Shown here: positions 6,859 through 12,919 of the stretch, piece after piece
Layout of the letters: each line of letters begins with the position of its first letter
Position numbering within the stretch: position 1 is the first letter of the stretch
NCBI GenBank assembly: GCA_016215085.1
Contig: JACRMD010000123.1
Coordinates: forward strand, 1 to 14,923
Direction of reading: 5' to 3'
Length of the DNA stretch: 14,923 nucleotides
Source of the DNA: Solirubrobacterales bacterium
GTDB taxonomy: Bacteria > Actinomycetota > Thermoleophilia > Solirubrobacterales > Solirubrobacteraceae
Position numbers and translations under genes: made by a program
The notes under the pieces: generated by a model
Database searches by the model: none
What the model saw: the letters and a program-made list of their open reading frames with translations, nothing else
What the model was told of the DNA's origin: nothing

Positions 6859-6894
6859 GAGCGGTGTGCTCCTTCGGTTGGTGTGGTGAAGGGC

Positions 6895-6947
6895 CACCGC
6901 CCGCGGTACGGGCTCGTGCGAGGACCGGGTGCGGGCGGTGTGCCCGC
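6895..6947 (-). promoter_or_regulatory. Mutually exclusive hairpins between two small ORFs (attenuator-like)
   Basis: Read on the minus strand, segment A is GCGGGC (6947-6942), B is CACCGCCCGC (6940-6931) and C is GCGGGCGGTG (6904-6895). The GCCCGC part of B pairs perfectly with A (6 bp), and all ten bases of B pair with C. The A:B and B:C stems therefore cannot coexist. They lie after the 29-codon ORF and before the 63-codon ORF. The geometry is like an attenuator, but in such GC-rich DNA chance pairing is possible. Confidence 0.35.
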
Positions 6948-6970
6948 GAACCCGATCTACGAGAAGAGAC

Positions 6971-7060
6971 CTAGGACGCGAGCAGGCGCGGCGACACGGC
7001 ACCGAGGACGCCGTTGGGCGTCTTGGTGAACATGGGGATGTCGCGGCGGAGGCTTCGCAT
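6971..7060 (-). CDS. Microprotein or leader peptide (29 aa)
   Basis: ATG 7060 follows a strong ribosome binding site, AGGAGGGAG (7075-7067), at six to seven bases; the stop is TAG at 6971. The product starts MRSLRRDIPMFTKTPNGVLG and ends AVSPRLLAS. It is basic at the N-terminus with no Cys and no transmembrane stretch. An internal Met at residue 10 could give a 20-residue product. Its place upstream of alternative hairpins and a second small ORF suggests a translated leader. A ribosomally made peptide precursor is another option, but no modification enzyme is adjacent apart from the cupin. No family recognised. Confidence 0.5.
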   Translation of the reverse strand: MRSLRRDIPMFTKTPNGVLGAVSPRLLAS

Positions 7061-7084
7061 CGAGGTCTCCCTCCTACATCGGAG

Positions 7085-7116
7085 GATGGCGCCACGGTAA
7101 CGACCGCGGCGCCATC
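7085..7116 (-). promoter_or_regulatory. 9-bp inverted repeat framing a candidate -10 box (operator or terminator)
   Basis: GATGGCGCC (7085-7093) and GGCGCCATC (7108-7116) are perfect complements separated by 14 bases. On the minus strand that spacer contains TACCGT (7100-7095), a TANNNT hexamer, with TTGCGC 17 bases upstream. Transcription from there would start about 28 bases before the 29-codon ORF and include its ribosome binding site. The repeat could be an operator over this promoter. It also lies 48 bases after the stop of the GH-A-like gene (7164), so a terminator role is equally open. Confidence 0.4.
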
Positions 7117-7163
7117 GCGCAAGGGCGGTTAGCCCTACTTCTGACCAACCTGTACGGGTCGGG

Positions 7164-8045
7164 CTAGGCCAGGCCCAGCAGGCGCCGCACGACGTCGAGC
7201 GCGGGGCGCGGGCCGTCCGGGCCGACGAGGCCCGAGTCCCACGTCTTGCCGTCGCCCGCGCCGGTGTTCCAGTGGTAGAGGTACACGCGCTCGATCCGCG
7301 GGCTGACCTTGACGAGCTTGTTGAAGACGAAGCTCGTGACCTCGGCCGCGCGCGTCGGCGAGGTCGGGAAGGCCACCTTGCTCTTGTTGTTGCGCGAGAC
7401 GACGCCGCCCGTCTCGGTCAGCCACAGCCGCCCCTTGATCGCCTTGAGGACGCTGCGCGTGCGCTTGGTGCTCTTGAGGTTCGCGTCGACGTAGTTGTGC
7501 AGGCCCCAGACGCGCGGCGTGCGCTTGGCGGTCTTGACGAACCGCCTGGCCCACGAGTCGAGGTTCTTGTGGTCGACGAGGTCCGCGCCCAGGACGACGC
7601 AGGTGCGGCACGCCTTGCTGAGGGCCAGCCACCACTTCGCCACGAGCTCGGGCTTCTTGCTGAGGTTCGGCTCGTTCCACACCGCGACCTCGCGCAGGCC
7701 GGCGTAGCGGGCGCGCAGCTTCTTGAACTGCGTCGCGAACTCCTTCGGCGTGGGGTTGTAGCTCTTGCGCCGCGGCGAGCGGTCGAAGGTCAGCAGCGGA
7801 TGGGCGCCGGTGGCGTTGGCGCCGGCCATCCACAGGTCGAGGTCGAGCCTGGCCTTCGGGTCCTTCAGGACGTCCCACGGGACGGTCTTGCGGACGTACT
7901 TGATCCCGAGCTCGGTGAAGCGCGGGTCGTCGAACATGTCGGCCTTCTGGTCGGCGATGCCGAGGCCGACCTTGGCCTGGGCCGCGGCGGGCGCGACGGC
8001 GGTCGCGAGCAGGAAGGCGAGGAGGAGGGACTTGATCAGGCGCAT
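7164..8045 (-). CDS. Secreted GH-A-like TIM-barrel protein, paralogue 2
   Basis: 293 residues from ATG 8045, starting with the signal peptide MRLIKSLLLAFLLATAVAPA (cleavage near AAQA). The mature N-terminus KVGLGIADQKADMFDDPRF matches paralogue 1. The proposed acid/base is E125 in VWNEPN and the nucleophile is E211 in WLTETGG. GLHNYVDAN, RVYLYHWN and the CRTC pair (146-149) are also conserved between copies. The copy is Lys-rich where the other is Arg-rich, and it lacks the second Cys pair and the basic tail. ATG 8045 is chosen because it opens the signal peptide; upstream in-frame codons give no sensible sequence. There is no Shine-Dalgarno site. Instead CCTCCTTT lies directly before the ATG. 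A TAGGAT hexamer at 8101-8096 could be the -10 of a ~50-base leader. Activity and substrate unknown. Confidence 0.8.
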   Translation of the reverse strand: MRLIKSLLLAFLLATAVAPAAAQAKVGLGIADQKADMFDDPRFTELGIKYVRKTVPWDVLKDPKARLDLDLWMAGANATGAHPLLTFDRSPRRKSYNPTPKEFATQFKKLRARYAGLREVAVWNEPNLSKKPELVAKWWLALSKACRTCVVLGADLVDHKNLDSWARRFVKTAKRTPRVWGLHNYVDANLKSTKRTRSVLKAIKGRLWLTETGGVVSRNNKSKVAFPTSPTRAAEVTSFVFNKLVKVSPRIERVYLYHWNTGAGDGKTWDSGLVGPDGPRPALDVVRRLLGLA

Positions 8046-8122
8046 CAAAGGAGGGAACGAGCCGGGGACGGGATCCTTGCTCCCATCGGCCCGCCATCCT
8101 AGGAGCTTGAGCCCGCCGGTCC

Positions 8123-8305
8123 TCAGTCGTAGGGGACGAAGTCCCGCTTGCGGGCGCCGCACACGGGGCACAGCCACGTGTCCGGGATGTCGGCGAACGC
8201 CGTCCCGGGCGGGATGCCGCCGTCGGGGTCGCCCTCCGCCGGGTCGTAGACCAGGCCGCAGGACTCGCAGATGTAGCGCTGCGTCGCGGTCGCCGTGGCG
8301 CTCAT
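8123..8305 (-). CDS. Rubredoxin
   Basis: 60 residues with the two iron-binding loops Y-I-C13-E-S-C16-G and W-L-C46-P-V-C49-G, plus the family core VYDPAEGDPDGGIPPGTAF. It is a cytosolic one-electron carrier with a single Fe(Cys)4 site. ATG 8305 overlaps the R2lox stop (ATGA), so the two are translationally coupled. This makes R2lox the obvious electron-transfer partner. No rubredoxin reductase is in the window. Confidence 0.95.
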   Translation of the reverse strand: MSATATATQRYICESCGLVYDPAEGDPDGGIPPGTAFADIPDTWLCPVCGARKRDFVPYD

Positions 8306-9219
8306 GCGGGCACCGCCTCCTCCTCGGAGGGCGCCAGCGAGACGCCGATGACCTTCAGCCGGCGGGTCAGCGCGGTGAACGCGAAGCCGTGGACCTCGTC
8401 GCTGGAGACGCCGAGGATCTCGTAGCTCTCGCCGAGCTCGAAGCCCTTGGGCGTGAGCACGCCGGCCGCGACCGGGATGAGCTCCTGCAGCGTCCTCTGG
8501 ATCCGCGCCCGCAGCGCCGGGTCCTTGGCCTTCTGCTGCAGGAACCAGGTGCCGAAAGCGACGTGGCGGTGCTCGTCCTGGGAGATCATCCGGAAGCCCT
8601 CCAGGAACCCGGGCAGGATCCCGCGCTCCTCGAAGACCTTCGTGAGCGTGTGCTGGCCGGTCAGCGCGAGCGTGCCCTCGATGACCATGTGGTAGGTCGT
8701 CACGAAGTCGACCTTGGCCTCCAGGTCGGTGGGGTCGGCCAGCAGCCGCCGGTTCGCGTCGACCAGCACGTCGTCGAACAGGTGCTTGAACGCGTCGTTG
8801 AGGTCCTCGCGGGCGCGCTCCAGCCGCTGCTCGAAGGTCCCGTCGTAGCCGACCACGTTGGCGTAGAAGTTGTTGAAGTGCTGCGCGTGGCGGGCCTCGT
8901 CGACCTGCTGGGTGGTGAGGAAGTGCTCCTCGCTCTGGGTCTCGTAGGCGCCGACCAGGCCGTTGAACTGGGTCGCCACCCGCTCCTCGCCGATGAAGAA
9001 CGACGACAGGAACCACACGACGTAGTCCTTGTCCTCGTCGCTGAGGCTCGCCCAGTCCTCGCGGTCCTGCGTGAAGTCGATCGTGTGCGACTGCCAGGGC
9101 TGGCGCTCCCACAGCTCGTAGAGCTGCTGGGGGTCCATCAGCTTGACCTTGGACAGCTGCGACTCGTCGGTGATCGTCGCGACGTCGCCCTGCGACGTCA
9201 GCTCGAGGAGGTTCGCCAT
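8302..9219 (-). CDS. R2-like ligand-binding oxidase (R2lox), ferritin-like Mn/Fe protein
   Basis: 305 residues from ATG 9219. The ferritin-like four-helix metal site is complete: E78 (in IGEERV), E108 and H111 (DEARH), E181 (HMVIEG), and E216 and H219 (DEHRH). Two further residues separate R2lox from ribonucleotide reductase R2. Val81 is three after the first Glu, and Tyr176 is five before E181. Both spacings match the Val and Tyr that form the ether cross-link in characterised R2lox proteins. I therefore prefer R2lox over NrdB/NrdF, and no NrdA-like gene is present. Known R2lox proteins assemble a heterodinuclear Mn/Fe centre, bind a long-chain fatty-acid-like ligand and activate oxygen; their physiological substrate is unresolved. 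The alternative start at 9249 is rejected because it lies in the operator palindrome. A divergent TetR gene is the likely regulator. Confidence 0.88.
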   Translation of the reverse strand: MANLLELTSQGDVATITDESQLSKVKLMDPQQLYELWERQPWQSHTIDFTQDREDWASLSDEDKDYVVWFLSSFFIGEERVATQFNGLVGAYETQSEEHFLTTQQVDEARHAQHFNNFYANVVGYDGTFEQRLERAREDLNDAFKHLFDDVLVDANRRLLADPTDLEAKVDFVTTYHMVIEGTLALTGQHTLTKVFEERGILPGFLEGFRMISQDEHRHVAFGTWFLQQKAKDPALRARIQRTLQELIPVAAGVLTPKGFELGESYEILGVSSDEVHGFAFTALTRRLKVIGVSLAPSEEEAVPA

Positions 9220-9227
9220 GGCGCGGG

Positions 9228-9257
9228 ATCCTGACACGCTGTTTGACACGGTGTCAA
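9228..9257 (-). promoter_or_regulatory. R2lox promoter
   Basis: The minus strand has TTGACA (9257-9252), an 18-base spacer and CAGGAT (9233-9228). Eight bases later comes the R2lox ATG at 9219. The -35 is consensus-perfect and lies inside the palindrome at 9243-9257. The -10 is weak (C for the first T). Probably a leaderless message. Confidence 0.45.
9243..9257. promoter_or_regulatory. Palindromic operator candidate TTGACAC-G-GTGTCAA
   Basis: A perfect 15-base palindrome (7-base arms, one central base) sits between the R2lox and TetR genes and covers the R2lox -35 box. A further half-site TGACACG lies at 9232-9238, exactly 12 bases from the TGACACG at 9244-9250. Such a pair fits cooperative binding of TetR dimers. 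Binding by the adjacent regulator is inferred from position. Confidence 0.6.
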
Positions 9258-9283
9258 GCGGCGGGCGCCGGAGGGGCGCCCGA

Positions 9284-9289
9284 TAAGGT
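9284..9289 (+). promoter_or_regulatory. -10 element of the TetR gene (leaderless)
   Basis: TAAGGT ends seven bases before the TetR ATG at 9297. There is no convincing Shine-Dalgarno site. The operator palindrome lies just upstream of where the -35 would be, so autoregulation is likely. Confidence 0.4.
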
Positions 9290-9296
9290 GTGGCCC

Positions 9297-9896
9297 ATGC
9301 CCGTCGAGCACCGCGAAGGCCCGCAGACGGCCAAGAGGGCGCAGGTGCAGGCCGCCGTCCTGCAGGCCACCGAGCGGCTGCTCGCCGACGGCGCGAAGTT
9401 CGCCGAGCTCGACGTGGGCAGCATCGCCACGGCGGCGGGCATCTCCCGCACGGCGTTCTACTTCTACTTCAAGGACAAGCGCGACCTGCTCATGCGGCTC
9501 GCGGGCGACGTCTCCGAGCAGCTCTACGAGCAGGCCGACATCTGGTTCTCGGGCTCGGGCGATCACGTCGCCGAGGTCCGCGAGGCGCTGCACCGCATCC
9601 ACGGGCTCTACGAGGAGCACGGCGTGCTGCTGCGCGCGATCACCGAGGTCTCGACCTACGACGAGGAGATCGCGACCTTCTGGCGCGGCCTACTCGGCCG
9701 CTTCGTCGACCCGACCGTCGCGCGGATCGCCGAGGCCGGCGCGGCGCCGGGGCCCGCGCGGGCGACCGCGTTCGCGCTGGTCTGGATGACCGAGCGCACC
9801 TTCTACGAGAACCTCGTCCAGGGCGAGCCGCTGCCCGGCGACGAGGTCGTCGACGCGCTCGCGGGCATCTGGGCGCGCTCGGTCTACGGGACCTAG
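9297..9896 (+). CDS. TetR-family transcriptional regulator
   Basis: 199 residues from ATG 9297. The N-terminal helix-turn-helix, around residues 38-66, reads LDVGSIATAAGISRTAFYFY followed by FKDKRDLL, the classic TetR DNA-binding signature. The rest is an all-helical ligand-binding and dimerisation domain (residues 70-199). The overall sequence recalls the EthR-like group, though that assignment is tentative. An in-frame upstream start at 9243 is rejected because it would overlap the palindrome and the -10. It is divergent from R2lox-rubredoxin, so it most likely represses that pair and itself. Its effector might be the R2lox ligand or product (speculative). Its stop shares CTAG with the stop of the convergent transferase gene. 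Confidence 0.93.
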   Translation: MPVEHREGPQTAKRAQVQAAVLQATERLLADGAKFAELDVGSIATAAGISRTAFYFYFKDKRDLLMRLAGDVSEQLYEQADIWFSGSGDHVAEVREALHRIHGLYEEHGVLLRAITEVSTYDEEIATFWRGLLGRFVDPTVARIAEAGAAPGPARATAFALVWMTERTFYENLVQGEPLPGDEVVDALAGIWARSVYGT

Positions 9897-11095
9897 CGCC
9901 CCAGGGCCTCGAACTCCTCGGTCTCGCGGCGCACCGCGTCGAACTCGTTGGTCTCCATCCGCCGCTGCGTGTCGGCCTCGACCTCGGCGTCGGTGGCGTC
10001 GGGCCGCCCGTAGCGCATGCGCAGCGCGTTGAGCCGGTTGAACTTCAGGATCTCGAGCACGTAGACGAGGTAGACGCTCGCCGCCAGGACGAGCAGCAGG
10101 ATCGACCCCATGACGATCGACCACCCGGCGTGCAGGCGCCCGCCGTTGTCGGAGTAGGGCACGAAGCGCAGGGCGATCGCGGCGCCGGCCACCAGCAGCG
10201 TCCACGCGTACAGGTAGAGCACGGTCTGGCGCTGGGTGAACCCGATCCGGCTGAAGCGGTGGTGGAAGTGGTTGGCGTCGGCCACGTAGACCTTGCGCCG
10301 GTACTTCAGCCGCTTGAGCACCACGAACGTCGTGTCCAGGAACGGCACGGCGAGGATCACCAGCGGAAGCACCAGCGCCAGCACCGCCTGCGTCTTGACC
10401 GCGCCCTCGACGGCGACGACGCCGAGCAGGTAGCCGAGCAGGTTCGAGCCGCAGTCGCCCATGAAGGCCGACGCGGGCGGGAAGTTGTGGCGCAGGAAGC
10501 CCAGCGCCGCGCCGGCGATGATCGCCGCCAGCACCGCCGCGGTCGCGCGCTCGAGGTCGAACGCGATGACCGAGAACGCCGCCGCGGAGATCGCGCAGAC
10601 GCCCGCGGCCAGCCCGTCGACGCCGTCGGAGAAGTTCACGATGTTCATCACGGCGACGATGCCGAGCACGGTCACCGGGATCCCGAGGTCGCCGAGCTCG
10701 ACGCGGTGCACGAAGGGCAGCGTGAAGTCGGTGACCTCGACGCCCTCCAGCACGGGCAGCAGCGCGGCGCCGACCTGGCCCACGAGCTTCGCCCCCGGCG
10801 GCAGCTCGAGGATGTCGTCCAGCGCGCCGACGACGGCGATGAGCACCGCGCCCGCGAGGATCGCCCGGTAGCGCGCGTCGTCGACCGGCAGCCAGATCAG
10901 TGCGGCGACGAGCACCCCCGCGAGGATCGCCAGACCGCCCAGCCGCGGGGTCGGGCGCTCGGCCAGCCCGCGGGCCCGCGGCTCGTCCACCGCGCCGACC
11001 TTCCAGGCCAGGCGCGAGGACAGGGGCGTGAGCACGAGGGCGACCACGGCCGCCACCGCGCCTGCTGCTGCGGCGTCCCAGCCGTCGAGGTGCAT
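9893..11095 (-). CDS. WecA/TagO-like polyprenyl-phosphate N-acetylhexosamine-1-phosphate transferase
   Basis: 400 residues, a polytopic membrane protein with about ten or eleven hydrophobic segments. Family motifs appear in order: RPTPRLGG (47-54), the acidic pair in GALDDILELPP (D93, D94), MNIVNFSDGVDGLAAG (150-165), FMGDCGSNLLGY (211-222), and ANHFHHRF (274-281), the equivalent of the cytoplasmic HIHH motif. These enzymes move a sugar-1-phosphate from a UDP-sugar to undecaprenyl or decaprenyl phosphate, starting cell-wall or surface glycans. The C-terminal tail after about 340 is hydrophilic and acidic/basic. ATG 11095 has no clear Shine-Dalgarno site. The gene is divergent from the glycan operon beginning at 11160 and convergent with tetR. 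WecA versus TagO versus arabinogalactan-type Rfe cannot be decided here. Confidence 0.92.
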   Translation of the reverse strand: MHLDGWDAAAAGAVAAVVALVLTPLSSRLAWKVGAVDEPRARGLAERPTPRLGGLAILAGVLVAALIWLPVDDARYRAILAGAVLIAVVGALDDILELPPGAKLVGQVGAALLPVLEGVEVTDFTLPFVHRVELGDLGIPVTVLGIVAVMNIVNFSDGVDGLAAGVCAISAAAFSVIAFDLERATAAVLAAIIAGAALGFLRHNFPPASAFMGDCGSNLLGYLLGVVAVEGAVKTQAVLALVLPLVILAVPFLDTTFVVLKRLKYRRKVYVADANHFHHRFSRIGFTQRQTVLYLYAWTLLVAGAAIALRFVPYSDNGGRLHAGWSIVMGSILLLVLAASVYLVYVLEILKFNRLNALRMRYGRPDATDAEVEADTQRRMETNEFDAVRRETEEFEALGR

Positions 11096-11101
11096 CCCCC
11101 A

Positions 11102-11108
11102 TAGGATC
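11102..11108. promoter_or_regulatory. Candidate divergent -10 elements for the glycan genes
   Basis: Plus-strand TAGGAT (11102-11107) could serve the operon starting at 11160, with a leader of about 50 bases. The minus-strand GATCCT over the same bases (11108-11103) sits seven bases before the transferase ATG at 11095. A small palindrome, GTGAG-A-CTCAC, follows at 11143-11153. Weak, pattern-only evidence. Confidence 0.3.
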
Positions 11109-11159
11109 GCAGGCTGCGCAGCGGCATCTCGCCGGGCGACCTGTGAGACTCACGCGCCA

Positions 11160-12167
11160 GTGCGGGTCTGGGTGGATCTCACGGCGCCGGCGCACCCGGT
11201 CGTCTTCCGGCCGATCGTGGCGCGGCTGCGGGCCGCCGGCCACGAGGTCGAGGTGACCGCGCGCGACTACGCGCAGACGCTCGAGCTCTGCCGGCTGCAC
11301 GGGCTCGACGCCTACGAGGTCGGCCGCCACGCCGGCGCGTCGCGCGTCGGCAAGGCCACGTCGCTGGTCGGCCGCACGTCGCGCCTGCTGCGGTGGGCGC
11401 GCGGCCGCGGGTTCGACCTCGCGCTCGCGCACGGCTCCAACGACCTCCCGCTGGCCGCCCGCATGCTCGGCGTCCCGGCCGTCGACACCTTCGACTACGA
11501 GTGGGCGACGCTGCAGCACAACGTCGGCTGCCGGTTCGCCACGCGCGTGCTCGTCCCCGACGCGATCCCGCCCGAGCGGCTGCGGCGCTACGGCGTCGGG
11601 CCCGGGAAGCTGCGCCAGTACCCGGGGCTCAAGGAGGAGTACTACCTCGCGGACTTCACGCCCGACGAGGGCGTCCTCGACGCGCTGGGCGTCGACCGCT
11701 CGCGGGTGCTCGTGGTGCTGCGCCCGCCGCCGGACGTCTCGCTCTACCACCGCAAGTCCAACCCGCTGTTCCCGCAGGTGCTGGACCGGATCGGGCACGA
11801 TGAGGGCGTGCACGCGGTCGTGGTCCCCCGCACGAACGAGCAGCGCGCCCACGTGCGCGCGCTCGCGCTGCCGTCGGTGATCGTCCCCGACGGCGCCGTC
11901 GACGGGCAGAGCCTCATCGCCCTGGCCGACCTGGTGGTCTCCGCGGGCGGGACCATGAACCGCGAGGCGGTCGCGCTCGGCACGCCGGTGTACACGACGT
12001 ACGGCGGCCGCCTGGGCGGCGTCGACGAGCAGCTGATCCGCGAGGGCCGGCTGCGGCCGGCGACGGACGCGCGGGCGATCGAGCTGCGCAAGCGCGACGC
12101 GACCAGCGAGCCGATGCGCCGGGACCCGCAGCTGCTCGTGGACCTCATGCTCGAGGTCGCCGCGTGA
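11160..12167 (+). CDS. DUF354 family protein (GT-B-like)
   Basis: 335 residues from GTG 11160, where the protein begins VRVWVDLTAPAHPVVFRPIV. This is the conserved DUF354 opening, a Rossmann strand with a (D)-x-x-x-P-A-H motif. LALAHGSNDLPLAARMLGVP and DTFDYEWA lie in the N-terminal half. SAGGTMNREAVALGTPVY, near 261-278, resembles the nucleotide-sugar-binding part of MurG/UDP-GlcNAc 2-epimerase-like GT-B folds. The biochemical function of DUF354 is unsettled, and members recur in glycan loci. Sequence before 11160 in this frame is antisense to the transferase gene, so a longer start is unlikely. The stop overlaps the next start (GTGA), implying coupled translation. Confidence 0.85.
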   Translation: MRVWVDLTAPAHPVVFRPIVARLRAAGHEVEVTARDYAQTLELCRLHGLDAYEVGRHAGASRVGKATSLVGRTSRLLRWARGRGFDLALAHGSNDLPLAARMLGVPAVDTFDYEWATLQHNVGCRFATRVLVPDAIPPERLRRYGVGPGKLRQYPGLKEEYYLADFTPDEGVLDALGVDRSRVLVVLRPPPDVSLYHRKSNPLFPQVLDRIGHDEGVHAVVVPRTNEQRAHVRALALPSVIVPDGAVDGQSLIALADLVVSAGGTMNREAVALGTPVYTTYGGRLGGVDEQLIREGRLRPATDARAIELRKRDATSEPMRRDPQLLVDLMLEVAA

Positions 12168-12916
12168 AGGCCCCGGCGCTCGACGCGCTGCCCGAGCCGC
12201 AGACCCGGGCCGAGCGCAAGCGCACCGCCGAGCTCGCCGCCACGCACGACCTCGCGCGCCGGTACGCCGAGCTCGCCGCCCACCCGTACACGCGCCGGCG
12301 CGTCGACGTCCTGCTCCGCGGGCTCGACGTCCTGCTCGCGGGGACGATGCTCGTCGCCTGCTCGCCGTTCATCGGCGTCGCGGTCTTCGCGGTGCTCGTC
12401 ACCTCGGGCCGGCCGGTGCTCTACCGCGGCTGGCGCGTCGGCCGCGCGGGCGAGCTGTTCACGATGTACAAGCTGCGCACGCTGCGCCCGGACGCCGAGA
12501 AGCGCCTCGGCCCGTTCCAGGACAAGGAGCTCGACGCGCGCACGGAGTCCGAGGTCACGCGCGTGGGCCGCGTGCTGCGCGCGACCCAGCTCGACGAGCT
12601 GCCCCAGCTCTACAACGTGCTGCGCGGCGACATGTCGATCGTCGGGCCGCGGCCGATCCGCCCGGTGTTCTTCGAGCAGCTCGTCGAGGAGATCCCGCAG
12701 TACTGGCAGCGGCTGGTCGTCCGGCCCGGGCTGACCGGCTTCGCGCAGCTGCGGATGCAGCGCGACACGACGTGGGCCGAGAAGCTGGCCCACGACCTCG
12801 AGTACCTCGCCGACCGCTCGGTGCGCCTGTACCTGCGGATCGTCCTGGCCACCGCGCGGCGGCTGCTCGGCCGCATCGGCCAGGAGGTCTCGGCGCTGGG
12901 CCGCGGCCCGGGCTAG
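12164..12916 (+). CDS. Bacterial sugar transferase (polyprenyl-phosphate glycosyl-1-phosphate transferase)
   Basis: 250 residues from GTG 12164. One hydrophobic membrane segment (about 50-82) is followed by the cytoplasmic catalytic domain. Motifs are MYKLRTLRPDAEKR (101-114), LDELPQLYNVLRGDMSIVGP (143-162, with the Asp144-Glu145 pair matching the catalytic DE of PglC-type enzymes) and RPGLTGFAQ (187-195). It links a hexose- or amino-sugar-phosphate to a lipid carrier to prime glycan assembly. The N-terminal ~45 residues are charged and family-atypical. The gene sits between the DUF354 gene and asnB, with a 4-base overlap upstream and a 3-base gap downstream. Donor sugar cannot be predicted. 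Confidence 0.93.
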   Translation: MKAPALDALPEPQTRAERKRTAELAATHDLARRYAELAAHPYTRRRVDVLLRGLDVLLAGTMLVACSPFIGVAVFAVLVTSGRPVLYRGWRVGRAGELFTMYKLRTLRPDAEKRLGPFQDKELDARTESEVTRVGRVLRATQLDELPQLYNVLRGDMSIVGPRPIRPVFFEQLVEEIPQYWQRLVVRPGLTGFAQLRMQRDTTWAEKLAHDLEYLADRSVRLYLRIVLATARRLLGRIGQEVSALGRGPG

Positions 12917-12919
12917 CCG

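Noticed and set aside
7130..7166. TAGCCC/GGGCTA inverted repeat at the end of GH paralogue 2
   Set aside because: Only six base pairs with a 25-base spacer and overlapping the stop codon; too weak to call.
8302..9219. Ribonucleotide reductase small subunit (NrdB/NrdF)
   Set aside because: The Val/Tyr cross-link pair of R2lox is present, no large-subunit gene is nearby, and the partner is a rubredoxin.
9220..9249. Longer R2lox start at 9249
   Set aside because: It would translate through the operator palindrome and promoter; ATG 9219 has suitable spacing from the -10.
9243..9296. Upstream start of the TetR gene at 9243
   Set aside because: It overlaps the palindrome; ATG 9297 directly follows a TAAGGT box and opens a normal-length TetR.
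9690..11852. 720-codon minus-strand frame
   Set aside because: Overlaps the WecA-like gene in another frame, which has all family motifs; this frame has none.
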